From contig JAOMEV010000008.1 in assembly GCA_028346125.1 (NCBI GenBank), positions 1 to 64,000 of the forward strand: DNA of 64,000 nucleotides, read 5' to 3'. This DNA is from Bacteriovoracales bacterium. Its GTDB lineage: Bacteria > Bdellovibrionota > Bacteriovoracia > Bacteriovoracales > Bacteriovoracaceae. Of the stretch, positions 1 to 8,535 are shown in pieces (within the stretch, counting starts at the first letter, position 1; every line of letters begins with the position of its first letter). The position numbers were made by a program, and so were the translations under genes. The notes beneath the pieces were generated by a model. The model had not been told where the DNA came from, did no database searches, and saw only the letters and a program-made list of their open reading frames with translations.

Positions 1-43
1 TTGCCTAAAATAAATGATTCCTAGACAATAATTATAGAGGAAC

Positions 44-73
44 TTAGGATTAAATTATTAGTAATAATCCTAA
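44..73. promoter_or_regulatory. Perfect 9-bp inverted repeat upstream of ftsK
   Basis: TTAGGATTA at 44-52 is repeated as its exact reverse complement TAATCCTAA at 65-73, with a 12-base loop. It ends 17 bases before the ftsK ATG. No T-tract follows, so an intrinsic terminator is unlikely. An operator or a 5'UTR hairpin near the ribosome entry site is possible. No good Shine-Dalgarno sequence is visible between it and the start codon. The role is inferred only from position. Confidence 0.4.
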
Positions 74-90
74 CATCTCTAAAGATTTTA

Positions 91-2325
91 ATGATTGGAA
101 AAATACACAAGTTTCAGTTACTCTTTCTATTTTGTCTGACCATAGGCTCAATTTTTTCTTTTTATTTTCAGGATTCAATTCCTGATAATTATTTTTATAT
201 TAATTCTTTAGGTCATAGTTTTAACTTTTTAACTTTCTACTCTGCTTCAGTTTTGGTCTTTATTGGATATATATTTGGACCTTGGGTCTTTGTGCCATTT
301 TTTATATTCACACTCCTTTATAGCTTTCTAATTTCAAAAAGAAACTTATGGCCAGATGTTTTAGGTGTCGTTCCCCTAACTTTAGGTTCCCTTATTTTAG
401 GCTATTGGCTTATTCCAGAGTTTTTAGGAGAGGGCATATTTCAGTTTATCAAGGACACTTTTAATTTATTTGATCAAATAATGCTGTTTTTTGTGTCTTT
501 ATTTTTATTTTTCTTTATTTTCTTCAGGAATATTAGCTTTTTGCCTCGAATGATTTTCGGGAAAATTATGGAGATGAATTCCTGGTTTTCTTCAAAGGCC
601 CAAAGGCCTTTAAACTTTTCATTTTTTAACACAAAAATTTTCCAAGGTTTTATGCCTAAATTAAATTTAAGACTGTCTTTTTTTCTCAAAGGGAAAGAGG
701 CCGAAAAAGATTTTTCAAAAAGCAATCATGAAAAATTTAAAAAAGGTTCGAAGAAAGAAGTTTTAACTGATCTTAAAGATAGAATTAATTCAAAAAAACA
801 AAAAACACTCTCCAAAAATGAAGGTGACTCTGACAAAAAACCCTATTTTGAGCTCATTAAAAGCTTAATTAAATCTTTTCCAGATCAAAAATATTCAAAT
901 CAGCCCTCGGAGGAATACTTCAAAGAAATTACCGAAAGAATTGAGAATAAACTTGGTGAATTTAAAATAGATGGGGGGGTTATTAATGTTTTGAAGGGTC
1001 CTGTCGTAGATACCTTTGAGTTGGAGTTGGGTCCAGGAGTTAAGGTTTCTAAAGTTAATGGTCACTTACAGGATTTAAGTATGGCCCTTTATGGGTCACC
1101 CATCAGAATTGTTTATCCTATGAAGGGTAGAACAACTATGGGTATTGAAGTACCCCGTTCACCAAGAGAAGTCATTTATCTTAAAAGCATTCTTGAATCC
1201 GAAAATTTTTCGAAAGACTCCTCCCCATTACTTATCGCCATGGGACAAAATGCTTTTGGAGATATTTTTATTGTTGACCTTGCTTCTATGCCTCATATGC
1301 TAGTTGCTGGTGCAACAGGGGCAGGAAAATCAGTATTTTTGAATTCATTATTGGTTTCCTTAATCACAAAGAATACGCCCAAAAACCTTAAGCTTTTACT
1401 TGTAGACCCCAAGCAATTAGAGTTTGCACTTTATGAAGGGTTACCTCACTTGATAATGCCTGTCATAACTGAGTCGAAAAAAGCAAGTTTGGCTTTTTCT
1501 TGGGTTATTCAAGAAATGGAAAGGCGCTATAGCATTTTAAAAGAGCTCTCAGTAAGGAATATAGATAGTTTTAACAGTAAGATAGGTGCCGGCATCTCAG
1601 ATGAGGTTAGGCTAAAGATTAAAGAGTTTTATAATCCTACTTGTGATGACTATCTTCTGCCTTATCTTGTTGTCGTTGTTGATGAGTTTGCAGATCTAAT
1701 TTTGAGTAAAAATGGGAAAGATATAGAGAATAACGTTTGTAGGCTTGCGGCCAAAGCACGGGCCGCAGGAATCCATCTCATTTTGGCGACTCAAAGACCC
1801 TCTGTAGATGTTATAACCGGTCTCATAAAATCAAACTTTCCAACTAGAGTTTCATTTAAAGTATCAACAAGTGTAGATTCTAGAACTATCCTGAATGCTA
1901 TGGGTGCTGAATTTTTGCTTGGGAAAGGAGATATGCTATTTAAGTCGGGGATTGAGACCTCTAGGGTACATTCTGCATTTGTAGATGAAAAAGAAATAGA
2001 GTTTTTATTGGATGGCCTTAAAGAACTTCCCCAAAACTTTGATGACCGTATTCTTGACTATCTTGAAAATGAAAATAATGTAGACTCAGGCCATAAGCGA
2101 GGTATGAGTGGGTTGGTATCTGGTGAGGAGACTGATGAGTTATTTGATGAAGCTTTAGGCATTGTCATGTCTCACAAATTGGCAAGTGCCTCTATGCTGC
2201 AGCGCCGCCTTAAAATAGGCTACAATAGGGCCGCTAACTTAATTGAAGAAATGGAGTCGAGAGGCATTGTTAGTAAAGCAGATGGACCTAGGCCTCGAAA
2301 AATTTTAAACAATAAAATTAATTGA
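91..2325 (+). CDS. ftsK: DNA translocase FtsK/SpoIIIE
   Basis: ATP-driven double-stranded DNA pump anchored at the division septum; it clears and resolves chromosomes at cell division. The 744-residue protein has four or five hydrophobic helices in residues 8-150, a Lys/Ser-rich linker to about 260, and then the RecA-like motor. Walker A GATGAGKS is at 407-414 and the Walker B segment VVVVDEFADL lies near 531. The last ~65 residues form the winged-helix gamma domain that reads KOPS-type polarity sites in this family. The linker is short compared with E. coli FtsK (1329 aa), so this is the compact SpoIIIE-like form. The ATG at 91 is the first usable start, but its Shine-Dalgarno sequence is weak. 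It stands alone in front of the rpsB cluster. Confidence 0.95.
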   Translation: MIGKIHKFQLLFLFCLTIGSIFSFYFQDSIPDNYFYINSLGHSFNFLTFYSASVLVFIGYIFGPWVFVPFFIFTLLYSFLISKRNLWPDVLGVVPLTLGSLILGYWLIPEFLGEGIFQFIKDTFNLFDQIMLFFVSLFLFFFIFFRNISFLPRMIFGKIMEMNSWFSSKAQRPLNFSFFNTKIFQGFMPKLNLRLSFFLKGKEAEKDFSKSNHEKFKKGSKKEVLTDLKDRINSKKQKTLSKNEGDSDKKPYFELIKSLIKSFPDQKYSNQPSEEYFKEITERIENKLGEFKIDGGVINVLKGPVVDTFELELGPGVKVSKVNGHLQDLSMALYGSPIRIVYPMKGRTTMGIEVPRSPREVIYLKSILESENFSKDSSPLLIAMGQNAFGDIFIVDLASMPHMLVAGATGAGKSVFLNSLLVSLITKNTPKNLKLLLVDPKQLEFALYEGLPHLIMPVITESKKASLAFSWVIQEMERRYSILKELSVRNIDSFNSKIGAGISDEVRLKIKEFYNPTCDDYLLPYLVVVVDEFADLILSKNGKDIENNVCRLAAKARAAGIHLILATQRPSVDVITGLIKSNFPTRVSFKVSTSVDSRTILNAMGAEFLLGKGDMLFKSGIETSRVHSAFVDEKEIEFLLDGLKELPQNFDDRILDYLENENNVDSGHKRGMSGLVSGEETDELFDEALGIVMSHKLASASMLQRRLKIGYNRAANLIEEMESRGIVSKADGPRPRKILNNKIN

Positions 2326-2399
2326 TTTACCCTTTCAGACCTATAGAGAAATCAACTAGAAAGAAGCTTGCTCCTTTATTTTGACTATGCTAGTTAGTA

Positions 2400-2425
2400 T
2401 ACCCTTAACGAGGGTTTTCCTCTTT
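2400..2425 (+). terminator. Possible intrinsic terminator after ftsK
   Basis: ACCCT (2401-2405) pairs with AGGGT (2411-2415) around a 5-base loop, followed by a T-rich run (TTTCCTCTTTT). The stem is short, so termination may be partial. It lies between ftsK and the rpsB leader and would separate the two transcripts. Confidence 0.4.
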
Positions 2426-2446
2426 TATTAATAACATTCACCTAAT

Positions 2447-2497
2447 AAGATGGTCCGTATTTTTATATCGGTTCGAGGTGATGAGAATAACCATCTT
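2447..2497 (+). promoter_or_regulatory. Stem-loop in the rpsB 5' leader
   Basis: AAGATGGT (2447-2454) is complementary to ACCATCTT (2490-2497), closing a ~35-base interior. Inside it, CCG at 2455-2457 can pair with CGG near 2469-2471. The structure ends about 25 bases before the rpsB ATG. In several bacterial groups ribosomal protein S2 represses its own operon by binding the rpsB leader. This hairpin is a candidate for such a site, but I do not recognise a known family in it. Confidence 0.4.
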
Positions 2498-2521
2498 TAT
2501 AGAATTAAGGAGTTCTAGATT

Positions 2522-3316
2522 ATGAGTAACGAATTAACTTTACAAAACTTACTTGAAGCCGGTGCACACTTTGGACATCAAACTCACAAATGGAACCCAA
2601 AAATGAAGTCTTACATTTTTGGAGAGAGAAATGGCATCTATATTGTTGATTTGGCCAAAACTATTCCTCTGGCAAAAAAAGCATATGATTTTCTTAAAAA
2701 AGTTTCATCTGAAGGGAAACCTATTCTTTTTGTTGGTACAAAAAGACAGGCATCTGAAACAGTTAAGCTTGCGGCTAAAGACTGTAATGCATTTTTTGTT
2801 ACTCACCGTTGGTTAGGTGGAATGCTAACAAACTTTAAAACAATCGGTCTTTCCATTGATAAACTTCGTAAAGTTGAAAAAATGAAAGAGACTGGTGATT
2901 TTGAGCTTTTAACTAAAAAAGAAAGAATTAAAATTGATAAAGATGTTCTTAAGCTTGAAAGAAACTTGGGTGGGATTAAGGATATGAGAAAGCTCCCAGG
3001 AGCACTCTTTGTTGTTGATCCTAATAATGAAAGAATTGCGATTAGAGAGGCCAATACTTTAAATATTCCAGTTGTGGCCATCACTGATACTAATTGTAAT
3101 CCAGAAGGCGTTGATTTCGTTGTTCCTGGAAATGATGATGCTATGAAGTCAATTGTACTTTTCACAAGCTATTTTGCTAACTCTGTTATTGAAGGCGGAA
3201 ATGTTGCGGCTTCTAAGTCTAAGAAAGATGGGACAAAAGGTGAAAGAGATGCAGCTTTGGAAAAAGAAATTATTTCAAAGTACGAAAATGATATTGATCT
3301 GAAGGATGAAGTATAG
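2522..3316 (+). CDS. rpsB: 30S ribosomal protein S2
   Basis: Structural protein of the small ribosomal subunit, needed for docking S1. The 264 residues match the normal family length. The N-terminus carries the S2 signature region (LLEAGAHFGHQTHKWNPKM) and the middle has the conserved THRWLGGMLTNF segment at about residue 95. A Lys/Asp/Glu-rich tail follows residue 230. The SD AAGGAG (2507-2512) supports the ATG at 2522. It is followed after 28 bases by tsf, the usual rpsB-tsf pair, and is preceded by a structured leader. Confidence 0.98.
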   Translation: MSNELTLQNLLEAGAHFGHQTHKWNPKMKSYIFGERNGIYIVDLAKTIPLAKKAYDFLKKVSSEGKPILFVGTKRQASETVKLAAKDCNAFFVTHRWLGGMLTNFKTIGLSIDKLRKVEKMKETGDFELLTKKERIKIDKDVLKLERNLGGIKDMRKLPGALFVVDPNNERIAIREANTLNIPVVAITDTNCNPEGVDFVVPGNDDAMKSIVLFTSYFANSVIEGGNVAASKSKKDGTKGERDAALEKEIISKYENDIDLKDEV

Positions 3317-3344
3317 AACTAATTGAAAAAATTGAGAGGAAGAT

Positions 3345-3995
3345 ATGTCTGTAAATGCAAGTGATGTTAAGGCCCTTAGAGAAAAAACTGGCGCAGGAAT
3401 GATGAACTGTAAAAAAGCTTTGTCTGAATGTGGTGGTAATTTAGAAAAGGCCATCGAATTTTTGAGAAAAAAAGGTCTCGCTGCGGCGGAAAAGAAGCAG
3501 AGTCGAGTCGCTGCGGAAGGTCTTGTTCACTCCTATATTCATAGTGGAAGAATCGGTGTTCTTCTTGAAGTAAATTGTGAAACAGACTTTGTTGCGAAAA
3601 ATGAAGATTTCAAGACTTTTGTTCATGATGTGGCCATGCATATTGCAGCTGCCGACCCTAAGTTTGTTCGTTCTGATGAAATGGATCAGTCATTTAAAGA
3701 TAAAGAAGTGGAGATTTGGACCGCTCAACTTAAGGATGAAGGAAAACCTGAAAAAATAATACCTAAGATTGTAGAAGGGAAATTGAACAAGCTAGCTGAA
3801 GAAGTTTGTTTATATGACCAAAAGTTCGTAAAAAACACAGATGTTACAATAACAGACCTTGTTAACGAGCTTACTCTTAAACTTGGAGAAAAAATTTCGA
3901 TCAGGCGATTTTTGAAGTGGAATCTTGGTGAAGGTATTGAGAAAAAACAAGATAACCTTGCTGAAGAGGTTTCAAAGATGACAGGAAAACAATAG
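3345..3995 (+). CDS. tsf: Elongation factor Ts
   Basis: Nucleotide exchange factor that releases GDP from EF-Tu. The N-terminal UBA-like domain carries LREKTGAGMMNCKKAL, and the EF-Tu-contacting motif TDFVAKNEDF lies near residues 80-90. At 216 residues it is shorter than E. coli EF-Ts (283 aa) and closer to the compact form of Thermus, so part of the second core subdomain or the coiled coil is missing. The SD GAGAGGAAG precedes the ATG. It is cotranscribed with rpsB and closed by the terminator at 4016-4043. Confidence 0.97.
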   Translation: MSVNASDVKALREKTGAGMMNCKKALSECGGNLEKAIEFLRKKGLAAAEKKQSRVAAEGLVHSYIHSGRIGVLLEVNCETDFVAKNEDFKTFVHDVAMHIAAADPKFVRSDEMDQSFKDKEVEIWTAQLKDEGKPEKIIPKIVEGKLNKLAEEVCLYDQKFVKNTDVTITDLVNELTLKLGEKISIRRFLKWNLGEGIEKKQDNLAEEVSKMTGKQ

Positions 3996-4015
3996 TTATC
4001 TCACTTATAAAGCTT

Positions 4016-4043
4016 AAAAGGGACCATAGGTCCCTTTTTTTTT
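4016..4043 (+). terminator. Intrinsic terminator of rpsB-tsf
   Basis: AAAAGGGACC pairs with GGTCCCTTTT around the loop ATA, followed by nine T residues (4035-4043). This is a textbook rho-independent terminator lying just after the tsf stop codon. pyrH therefore needs its own start or readthrough. Confidence 0.85.
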
Positions 4044-4082
4044 GTTATTTTAAGAAGATAATAATTGAAATGGAGAGAGTTG

Positions 4083-4790
4083 ATGAAATATAAAAGAGTT
4101 CTCTTGAAGCTTTCTGGGGAAGCCTTGGCCGGTCAAAAAGGGCATGGGATAGATCAAGAGACCTTAGCTCGGTTCTCAAACGAAATTAAGCAATTAATTG
4201 TTACTGGAGTTGAAATAGCTGTTGTCATAGGTGGTGGCAACATACATAGGGGAGTGTCTGAATCAACTCTAAATATGGATAGGACGACCTCTGATCATAT
4301 GGGAATGTTGGCCACTGTTATCAACTCATTGGCGCTGCAAGATAGTTTGGAGAGATGTGGTGTTACAACGAGAGTTTTATCAGCAATTGAAATGCGTGAG
4401 GTCGCAGAACCTTATATAAGACGTCGCGCAGTCAGACACCTTGAGAAGGGAAGAGTTATCATTTTTGCCGCAGGAACTGGGAACCCGTACTTTACAACTG
4501 ATACCGCAGCAGCTTTGAGGGCCAATGAAATAGATGCTGAGATCATTTTGAAGGCCACGAAAGTTGATGGAGTTTATGACAAAGATCCTATGAAACACTC
4601 CGATGCTGTTAAATTCGAGACTTTAAAATATATTGATTCCTTAAATAAAAACTTAAAAGTGATGGATTCTGCTGCTCTCAGTCTTTGTATGGATAACGAT
4701 ATTGGAATAATTGTTTTCAATGTCTTTCATAATGGTAATATTGAGAAGGCCATTATTGGTGAAAAAATAGGTACTTTGGTAACTAATTAG
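4083..4790 (+). CDS. pyrH: UMP kinase
   Basis: Phosphorylates UMP to UDP in pyrimidine nucleotide synthesis; hexameric bacterial amino-acid-kinase-fold enzyme. The N-terminus has the phosphate-binding KLSGEAL segment. GGGNIHRG near residue 55 and the [12 protein letters not shown] stretch near 135 are characteristic. The reading frame is open from a TTG at 4065, but the ATG at 4083 is preferred because GGAGAG at 4072-4077 sits five bases before it. That gives 235 residues, the usual length. It is followed by frr in the conserved pyrH-frr order. Confidence 0.97.
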   Translation: MKYKRVLLKLSGEALAGQKGHGIDQETLARFSNEIKQLIVTGVEIAVVIGGGNIHRGVSESTLNMDRTTSDHMGMLATVINSLALQDSLERCGVTTRVLSAIEMREVAEPYIRRRAVRHLEKGRVIIFAAGTGNPYFTTDTAAALRANEIDAEIILKATKVDGVYDKDPMKHSDAVKFETLKYIDSLNKNLKVMDSAALSLCMDNDIGIIVFNVFHNGNIEKAIIGEKIGTLVTN

Positions 4791-4813
4791 GCAAAAACTT
4801 CGGCGGAGATATT

Positions 4814-5371
4814 ATGTTAGAGGAAATAAAGTTCAATTTAGAAGACTCTATGGATAAAACTGTAGACTCCTTAAAATACCAGTTAACTAAGGTTAGAACT
4901 GGGCGAGCCTCGGCAAGTGTTCTTGATGGAATTCTTGTTGACTATTATGGTGTTCCCACTCCTGTGAAGCAAGTTGGCCAAATTAGTACCCCTGAAGCTC
5001 GTCTTCTTCAAATTCAACCTTTTGATAAGACTTTGATTGCACAGATAGAGCGTTCAATTCTTGGAGCGAACATTGGTTTGACACCTTCTAATGATGGCAA
5101 TCTCATCAGAATACCTTTTCCGGTTTTAACAGAAGAAAGACGAAAGGATCAGGTTAAGGGAGTCAAAAGGTATGGTGAAGATGCCAAAATAGCTATAAGA
5201 AACTCCCGAAGAGAGCAAAATGAAGCAGTAAAGAAGGCCGAAAAAGGTAAAGAAATTTCTGAAGACGACTCAAAAAAGTTTCAATCTGAAATTCAAGACC
5301 TAACTGATGTATATGTTAAAAAAATTGATAAAATTATAGACGACAAAGAAAAAGAACTTTTAACAGTGTGA
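4814..5371 (+). CDS. frr: Ribosome recycling factor
   Basis: Splits post-termination ribosomes together with EF-G. At 185 residues it is the standard size. It contains the conserved LRTGRAS-type motif (as VRTGRASASVLDGI, residues ~28-41), the VDYYGVPTPVKQV segment, and the helical C-terminal arm with EERRKDQVK. SD GGCGGAG precedes the ATG. It ends in TGA three bases before uppS. That TGA serves as a real stop here, which matters for reading the internal TGA in cdsA. Confidence 0.98.
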   Translation: MLEEIKFNLEDSMDKTVDSLKYQLTKVRTGRASASVLDGILVDYYGVPTPVKQVGQISTPEARLLQIQPFDKTLIAQIERSILGANIGLTPSNDGNLIRIPFPVLTEERRKDQVKGVKRYGEDAKIAIRNSRREQNEAVKKAEKGKEISEDDSKKFQSEIQDLTDVYVKKIDKIIDDKEKELLTV

Positions 5372-5374
5372 CAA

Positions 5375-6154
5375 ATGCTAGAAAACTCTGAGAATAACTC
5401 TTTAAATCATGTTGCCATAATAATGGATGGCAATGGTAGATGGGCACAATCACGATCTCATTCGAGGATTTGGGGCCATATACGTGGAGTCAAAGTCGTT
5501 TCAGATATTGTCGAAGAAGCTGATAACTGTGGTATTAGGGCTTTGACGTTATATGCATTTTCTACTGAGAATTGGAGTCGACCATTTATCGAAGTAAAGA
5601 CTTTGTTCACCCTTCTAAAAAAGTTTTTAATTAAAGAAAAAGAAAGGATATTAAAAAACAGGATAAGATTTAGGATTATTGGCGATATAACTTCTTTGCC
5701 AAGTTCTACTCTCAAGCTGGTAAAAGAGTTAGAAGGAATCACTAAAGACTTTGAAGGTTTAAAGTTAACTTTTGCTTTTAGTTATGGCTCAAGGGCCGAA
5801 ATTGTTAACTCTGTTAATAAGTATATATCTCAAAACCCAGGAGCTCCTCTTTCAGAAGAGAAACTTGGTAAATTATTATTTAACGCTGATTCTGGTGATG
5901 TTGATCTTTTAATTAGGACTGGAGGGGATTTTAGAGTCTCCAACTTTCTTTTGTGGCAACTTGCCTATGCAGAACTTTTTTTCACCCCTACTCAATGGCC
6001 AGAGTTCAGCAGGGAAGAGTTTAAGAAAATTTTTATAAACGTTTCTTCTAGGCAAAGAAGGTTTGGAGGAGTGAAAGAAAGTTCTAGCCTTCTTGAAAAC
6101 ACTTCTATTGCCAAAAGAAATAAAGCCGTTCTTGAAGAGTCTTTAAGGTTTTAA
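5375..6154 (+). CDS. uppS: Undecaprenyl diphosphate synthase (isoprenyl transferase)
   Basis: Builds the C55 lipid carrier for peptidoglycan and O-antigen from farnesyl diphosphate and isopentenyl diphosphate. The catalytic aspartate is Asp18 in IIMDGNGRWA. The C-terminal RTGGDFRVSNFLLWQ block and the AYAELFFTP segment bind diphosphate and Mg2+; the family usually has RTSGEQRLSNF, so a few positions differ. 259 residues is normal. It starts three bases after frr and ends three bases before cdsA, so translation is probably coupled. No strong SD is visible. Confidence 0.96.
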   Translation: MLENSENNSLNHVAIIMDGNGRWAQSRSHSRIWGHIRGVKVVSDIVEEADNCGIRALTLYAFSTENWSRPFIEVKTLFTLLKKFLIKEKERILKNRIRFRIIGDITSLPSSTLKLVKELEGITKDFEGLKLTFAFSYGSRAEIVNSVNKYISQNPGAPLSEEKLGKLLFNADSGDVDLLIRTGGDFRVSNFLLWQLAYAELFFTPTQWPEFSREEFKKIFINVSSRQRRFGGVKESSSLLENTSIAKRNKAVLEESLRF

Positions 6155-6157
6155 ATC

Positions 6158-6976
6158 ATGTCTAAAAATACAATTTTAAGAATTATCTCAGCGCTGGCAC
6201 TTATTATAGTTATTGGAAGTTGCTTTATGGCAGGGCCAATTGAAAGCCTTATCCTCATTTTAGTTATTGGTGCAATTATTGTTGATGAGATATTTTGCAA
6301 TTTTTTTAAAGAAAAAAGGTTTTCAGGCCTTTATTTCTTTTCACAGTCTCTCTGTATTGTACCGTTTTTGTTTTTTAATTTTATTTTCAAAAATGAACTC
6401 GTCTATGGTCTTTTTGTCAAAATGTCTCTTGCTTTAAATATTGTCCTTCTTTTTTACCTTATCTATAGTGAAATTGACTCTGAGCTTGTTTGGAAGAAGG
6501 GAAAAAATTATTCTATCCTAACAGGCCTTTTTGTTCTCTTTCCTATAATGTCGGTAGCGGCTATTATTAATTCAGTTGATTGGTTTCACTTCGTTGTAGT
6601 TCTCCTTGTTGTGAATTATGCTATGGACACTGGTGCATGGTTTATTGGAAAAAACTTTGGGAAAAGAAAGCTTTGGCCCTCTGTAAGTCCAAAAAAAACT
6701 GTCGAGGGTCTTTTAGGAGGAGCAGTCTTTGCTGGCCTACTTGGAGGACTTTTTTGACATCTCTTTTTTGGTAAAATGGAAATGAAGTTTTTCTTTTTTT
6801 TCTCGATATTTGGAATATTATCCCAGTTAGGGGATCTTGTTCAGTCGAAGTTCAAAAGGCAGTGTGGTATTAAAGATAGTTCATCTTTGATTCCTGGTCA
6901 TGGGGGCTTCTACGATAGATTAGATAGTTTACTTTACCTAGCGCCATTTTTTGCCGCATCAATTTATTCATTTTAG
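6158..6976 (+). pseudogene. cdsA: Phosphatidate cytidylyltransferase split by an in-frame TGA
   Basis: CdsA makes CDP-diacylglycerol from phosphatidate and CTP, the precursor of all phospholipids. One reading frame encodes 199 residues of multi-spanning membrane protein (6158-6754), meets TGA at 6755-6757, then continues in the same frame for 72 codons to 6976. The second part holds the family signature: SKFKR, then [12 protein letters not shown] and DRLDS, with the catalytic acidic residues. Joined length would be about 271 residues, normal for CdsA. There is no frameshift. The enzyme is normally essential, so the options are stop readthrough, assembly of two separately translated halves (ATG at 6776, poor SD), a second cdsA elsewhere, or a sequence error (TGG to TGA). 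Confidence 0.85.
6755..6757 (+). other. In-frame TGA stop inside cdsA
   Basis: The codon after Leu-Phe at the end of LLGGLF is TGA and the next base is C. UGA followed by C is the leakiest stop context known in bacteria. A single G for A would give Trp in a hydrophobic segment. The frame before and after is unchanged. Confidence 0.9.
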
Positions 6977-6989
6977 TTTTGGATTAATT

Positions 6990-8531
6990 ATGTTGTTAAA
7001 GATTTTTATTTTCATCGTTTTTTTAGGACCGTTAATTTTTTTTCACGAATTAGGACATTTTTTATTTGCCAGACTTTTTGGAGTGAGAGTCGAAGTTTTT
7101 TCATTAGGGTTTGGTCCAAAGCTTTTTAAATTTAAAAAAGGTGATACTGAATATGCCTTGTCCCTCATTCCTTTGGGTGGCTATGTAAAAATGTTTGGGG
7201 ATGACCCGTTTAGTAAAGATAGCATTCCAGAAGAAGAAAGGGAGTTCAGTTTTAACCATAAGGGAAAATGGGCAAGATTTTGGATTGTTCTAGGTGGCCC
7301 TCTGGCCAATTTTATTTTGGCCTTCTTTATTTTCTTCAGTCTTTTATTTACTGGGGAGCGTATCCCTGAAATGAGAATGGGTGTCATAAAACCGGATAGT
7401 TCTTTTTATTCTCAAGGACTAAGGTCTGGAGATGTTCTTAGAAAAATCAACGGTCAAAACATTTATAATATTTCAGATATTGCTCTTCAAAAAAAGGGAA
7501 CAATCAATACAGTTTCTTTAATGCGGAATCAAATAGGTAAAGTAATAAAAGTAAACTTTTCAAGTGATCAGTTTTTCAAAGAATTTATTAAATACCCCCC
7601 TCTTTTAAGGAAACCTTTTTTAATCGATGAGAAAGGGAATAAACTTCGAATTTCGCAGTTTGCTAGAGGCCCCTTTACCGGTGAGTCCTTGGATACTTTT
7701 TCGGTGGATGGGGGGCTTAATAATCTTTTCCTTTTTAAGTTTGGATCAGAAAAAACCCAGTCGCCTCAAAAATTAAATATTTCTTTTAAGGCTTCAGATG
7801 ACCTTCTTCGCACTCTATCAAAGAGTAGACTTTATAGCTTAGATTTAATGGTTAAAAATGTGAAAATGGGTTCTCCTGCTGATAAGGCCGGTATAAAGGC
7901 GAAAGATATTATCTTTTCCATAGAAGGAAAGGGCGTTACGAGTTTTCATCAGTTAAGGGAAAAAATTCAAAATGGTGGGAACAAGCCTGTCAAAATGACT
8001 GCTTGGAGAGAAGGGGTTAAAAAGTCTTTTTCTTTAATTCCTGAGGTTCAAAAAATACAAGGAAAAGAAATTAAAATTATTGGTGTCTGGAGTTCTGGGG
8101 ATTACCTTCCGCTAAACTTTGTGGTTACGGAGTCGAAAGGGCTATGGGGCTCTTTATCTAATGGCCTTTTTAGGACCTGGGACTCAATTGAAAAAACAAT
8201 GACTGGCTTTCAAAAATTGATTACTGCTGAGTCTTCATTAAAAAATATAGGAGGGCCTCTTTCTATTGGTAAGGTGGCCACTGACTCTTTTAATACAAGT
8301 TTGTCCTATTTTTTCCAGCTTATGGCCTTAATTTCAGTGAATTTAGGAATCATTAATCTTTTGCCGATTCCTGTCCTTGATGGGGGGCATATTATGTTTA
8401 TTTTTCTTGAAATTATAAACAGGGGTCCACTATCTAGAAGAAAGATGGAGATTGCTCAACAGGTGGGCCTTTCTCTATTGCTTATGTTAATGATAGGCGC
8501 AATTTTCAACGATTTTACGAGGTTTTTCTAG
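6990..8531 (+). CDS. rseP: RIP zinc metalloprotease RseP (site-2 protease)
   Basis: Intramembrane protease that cleaves anti-sigma factors and signal peptides inside the inner membrane. The zinc motif HELGH is at residues 19-23 in the first membrane helix, and the third ligand is Asp464 in PIPVLDGGH. Two PDZ domains lie between, at roughly 115-200 and 285-370. The frame is open from 6951, but the ATG at 6990 with GGATTA upstream places the HExxH at the usual distance from the start. That gives 513 residues, a little longer than E. coli RseP (450). It follows cdsA directly, the common cdsA-rseP order. Confidence 0.95.
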   Translation: MLLKIFIFIVFLGPLIFFHELGHFLFARLFGVRVEVFSLGFGPKLFKFKKGDTEYALSLIPLGGYVKMFGDDPFSKDSIPEEEREFSFNHKGKWARFWIVLGGPLANFILAFFIFFSLLFTGERIPEMRMGVIKPDSSFYSQGLRSGDVLRKINGQNIYNISDIALQKKGTINTVSLMRNQIGKVIKVNFSSDQFFKEFIKYPPLLRKPFLIDEKGNKLRISQFARGPFTGESLDTFSVDGGLNNLFLFKFGSEKTQSPQKLNISFKASDDLLRTLSKSRLYSLDLMVKNVKMGSPADKAGIKAKDIIFSIEGKGVTSFHQLREKIQNGGNKPVKMTAWREGVKKSFSLIPEVQKIQGKEIKIIGVWSSGDYLPLNFVVTESKGLWGSLSNGLFRTWDSIEKTMTGFQKLITAESSLKNIGGPLSIGKVATDSFNTSLSYFFQLMALISVNLGIINLLPIPVLDGGHIMFIFLEIINRGPLSRRKMEIAQQVGLSLLLMLMIGAIFNDFTRFF

Positions 8532-8535
8532 AGGA

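Noticed and set aside
2447-2497. A GGTTCGAG stretch near 2470 resembling a tRNA T-loop
   Set aside because: No acceptor stem, D arm or anticodon arm can be built around it; it lies inside the rpsB leader hairpin.
2803-3165. Antisense open frame across rpsB (120 codons), and similar long frames across tig (13175-13579), groEL (47449-47796) and metH
   Set aside because: They lie wholly opposite strongly conserved genes, have no ribosome site and show no family motif; they are shadows of codon use.
6158-6976. Frameshift or selenocysteine as explanation of the cdsA break
   Set aside because: The frame is identical on both sides of the TGA, and no selenocysteine context or reason for Sec in this membrane segment is visible; code 4 is excluded by normal TGA stops nearby.
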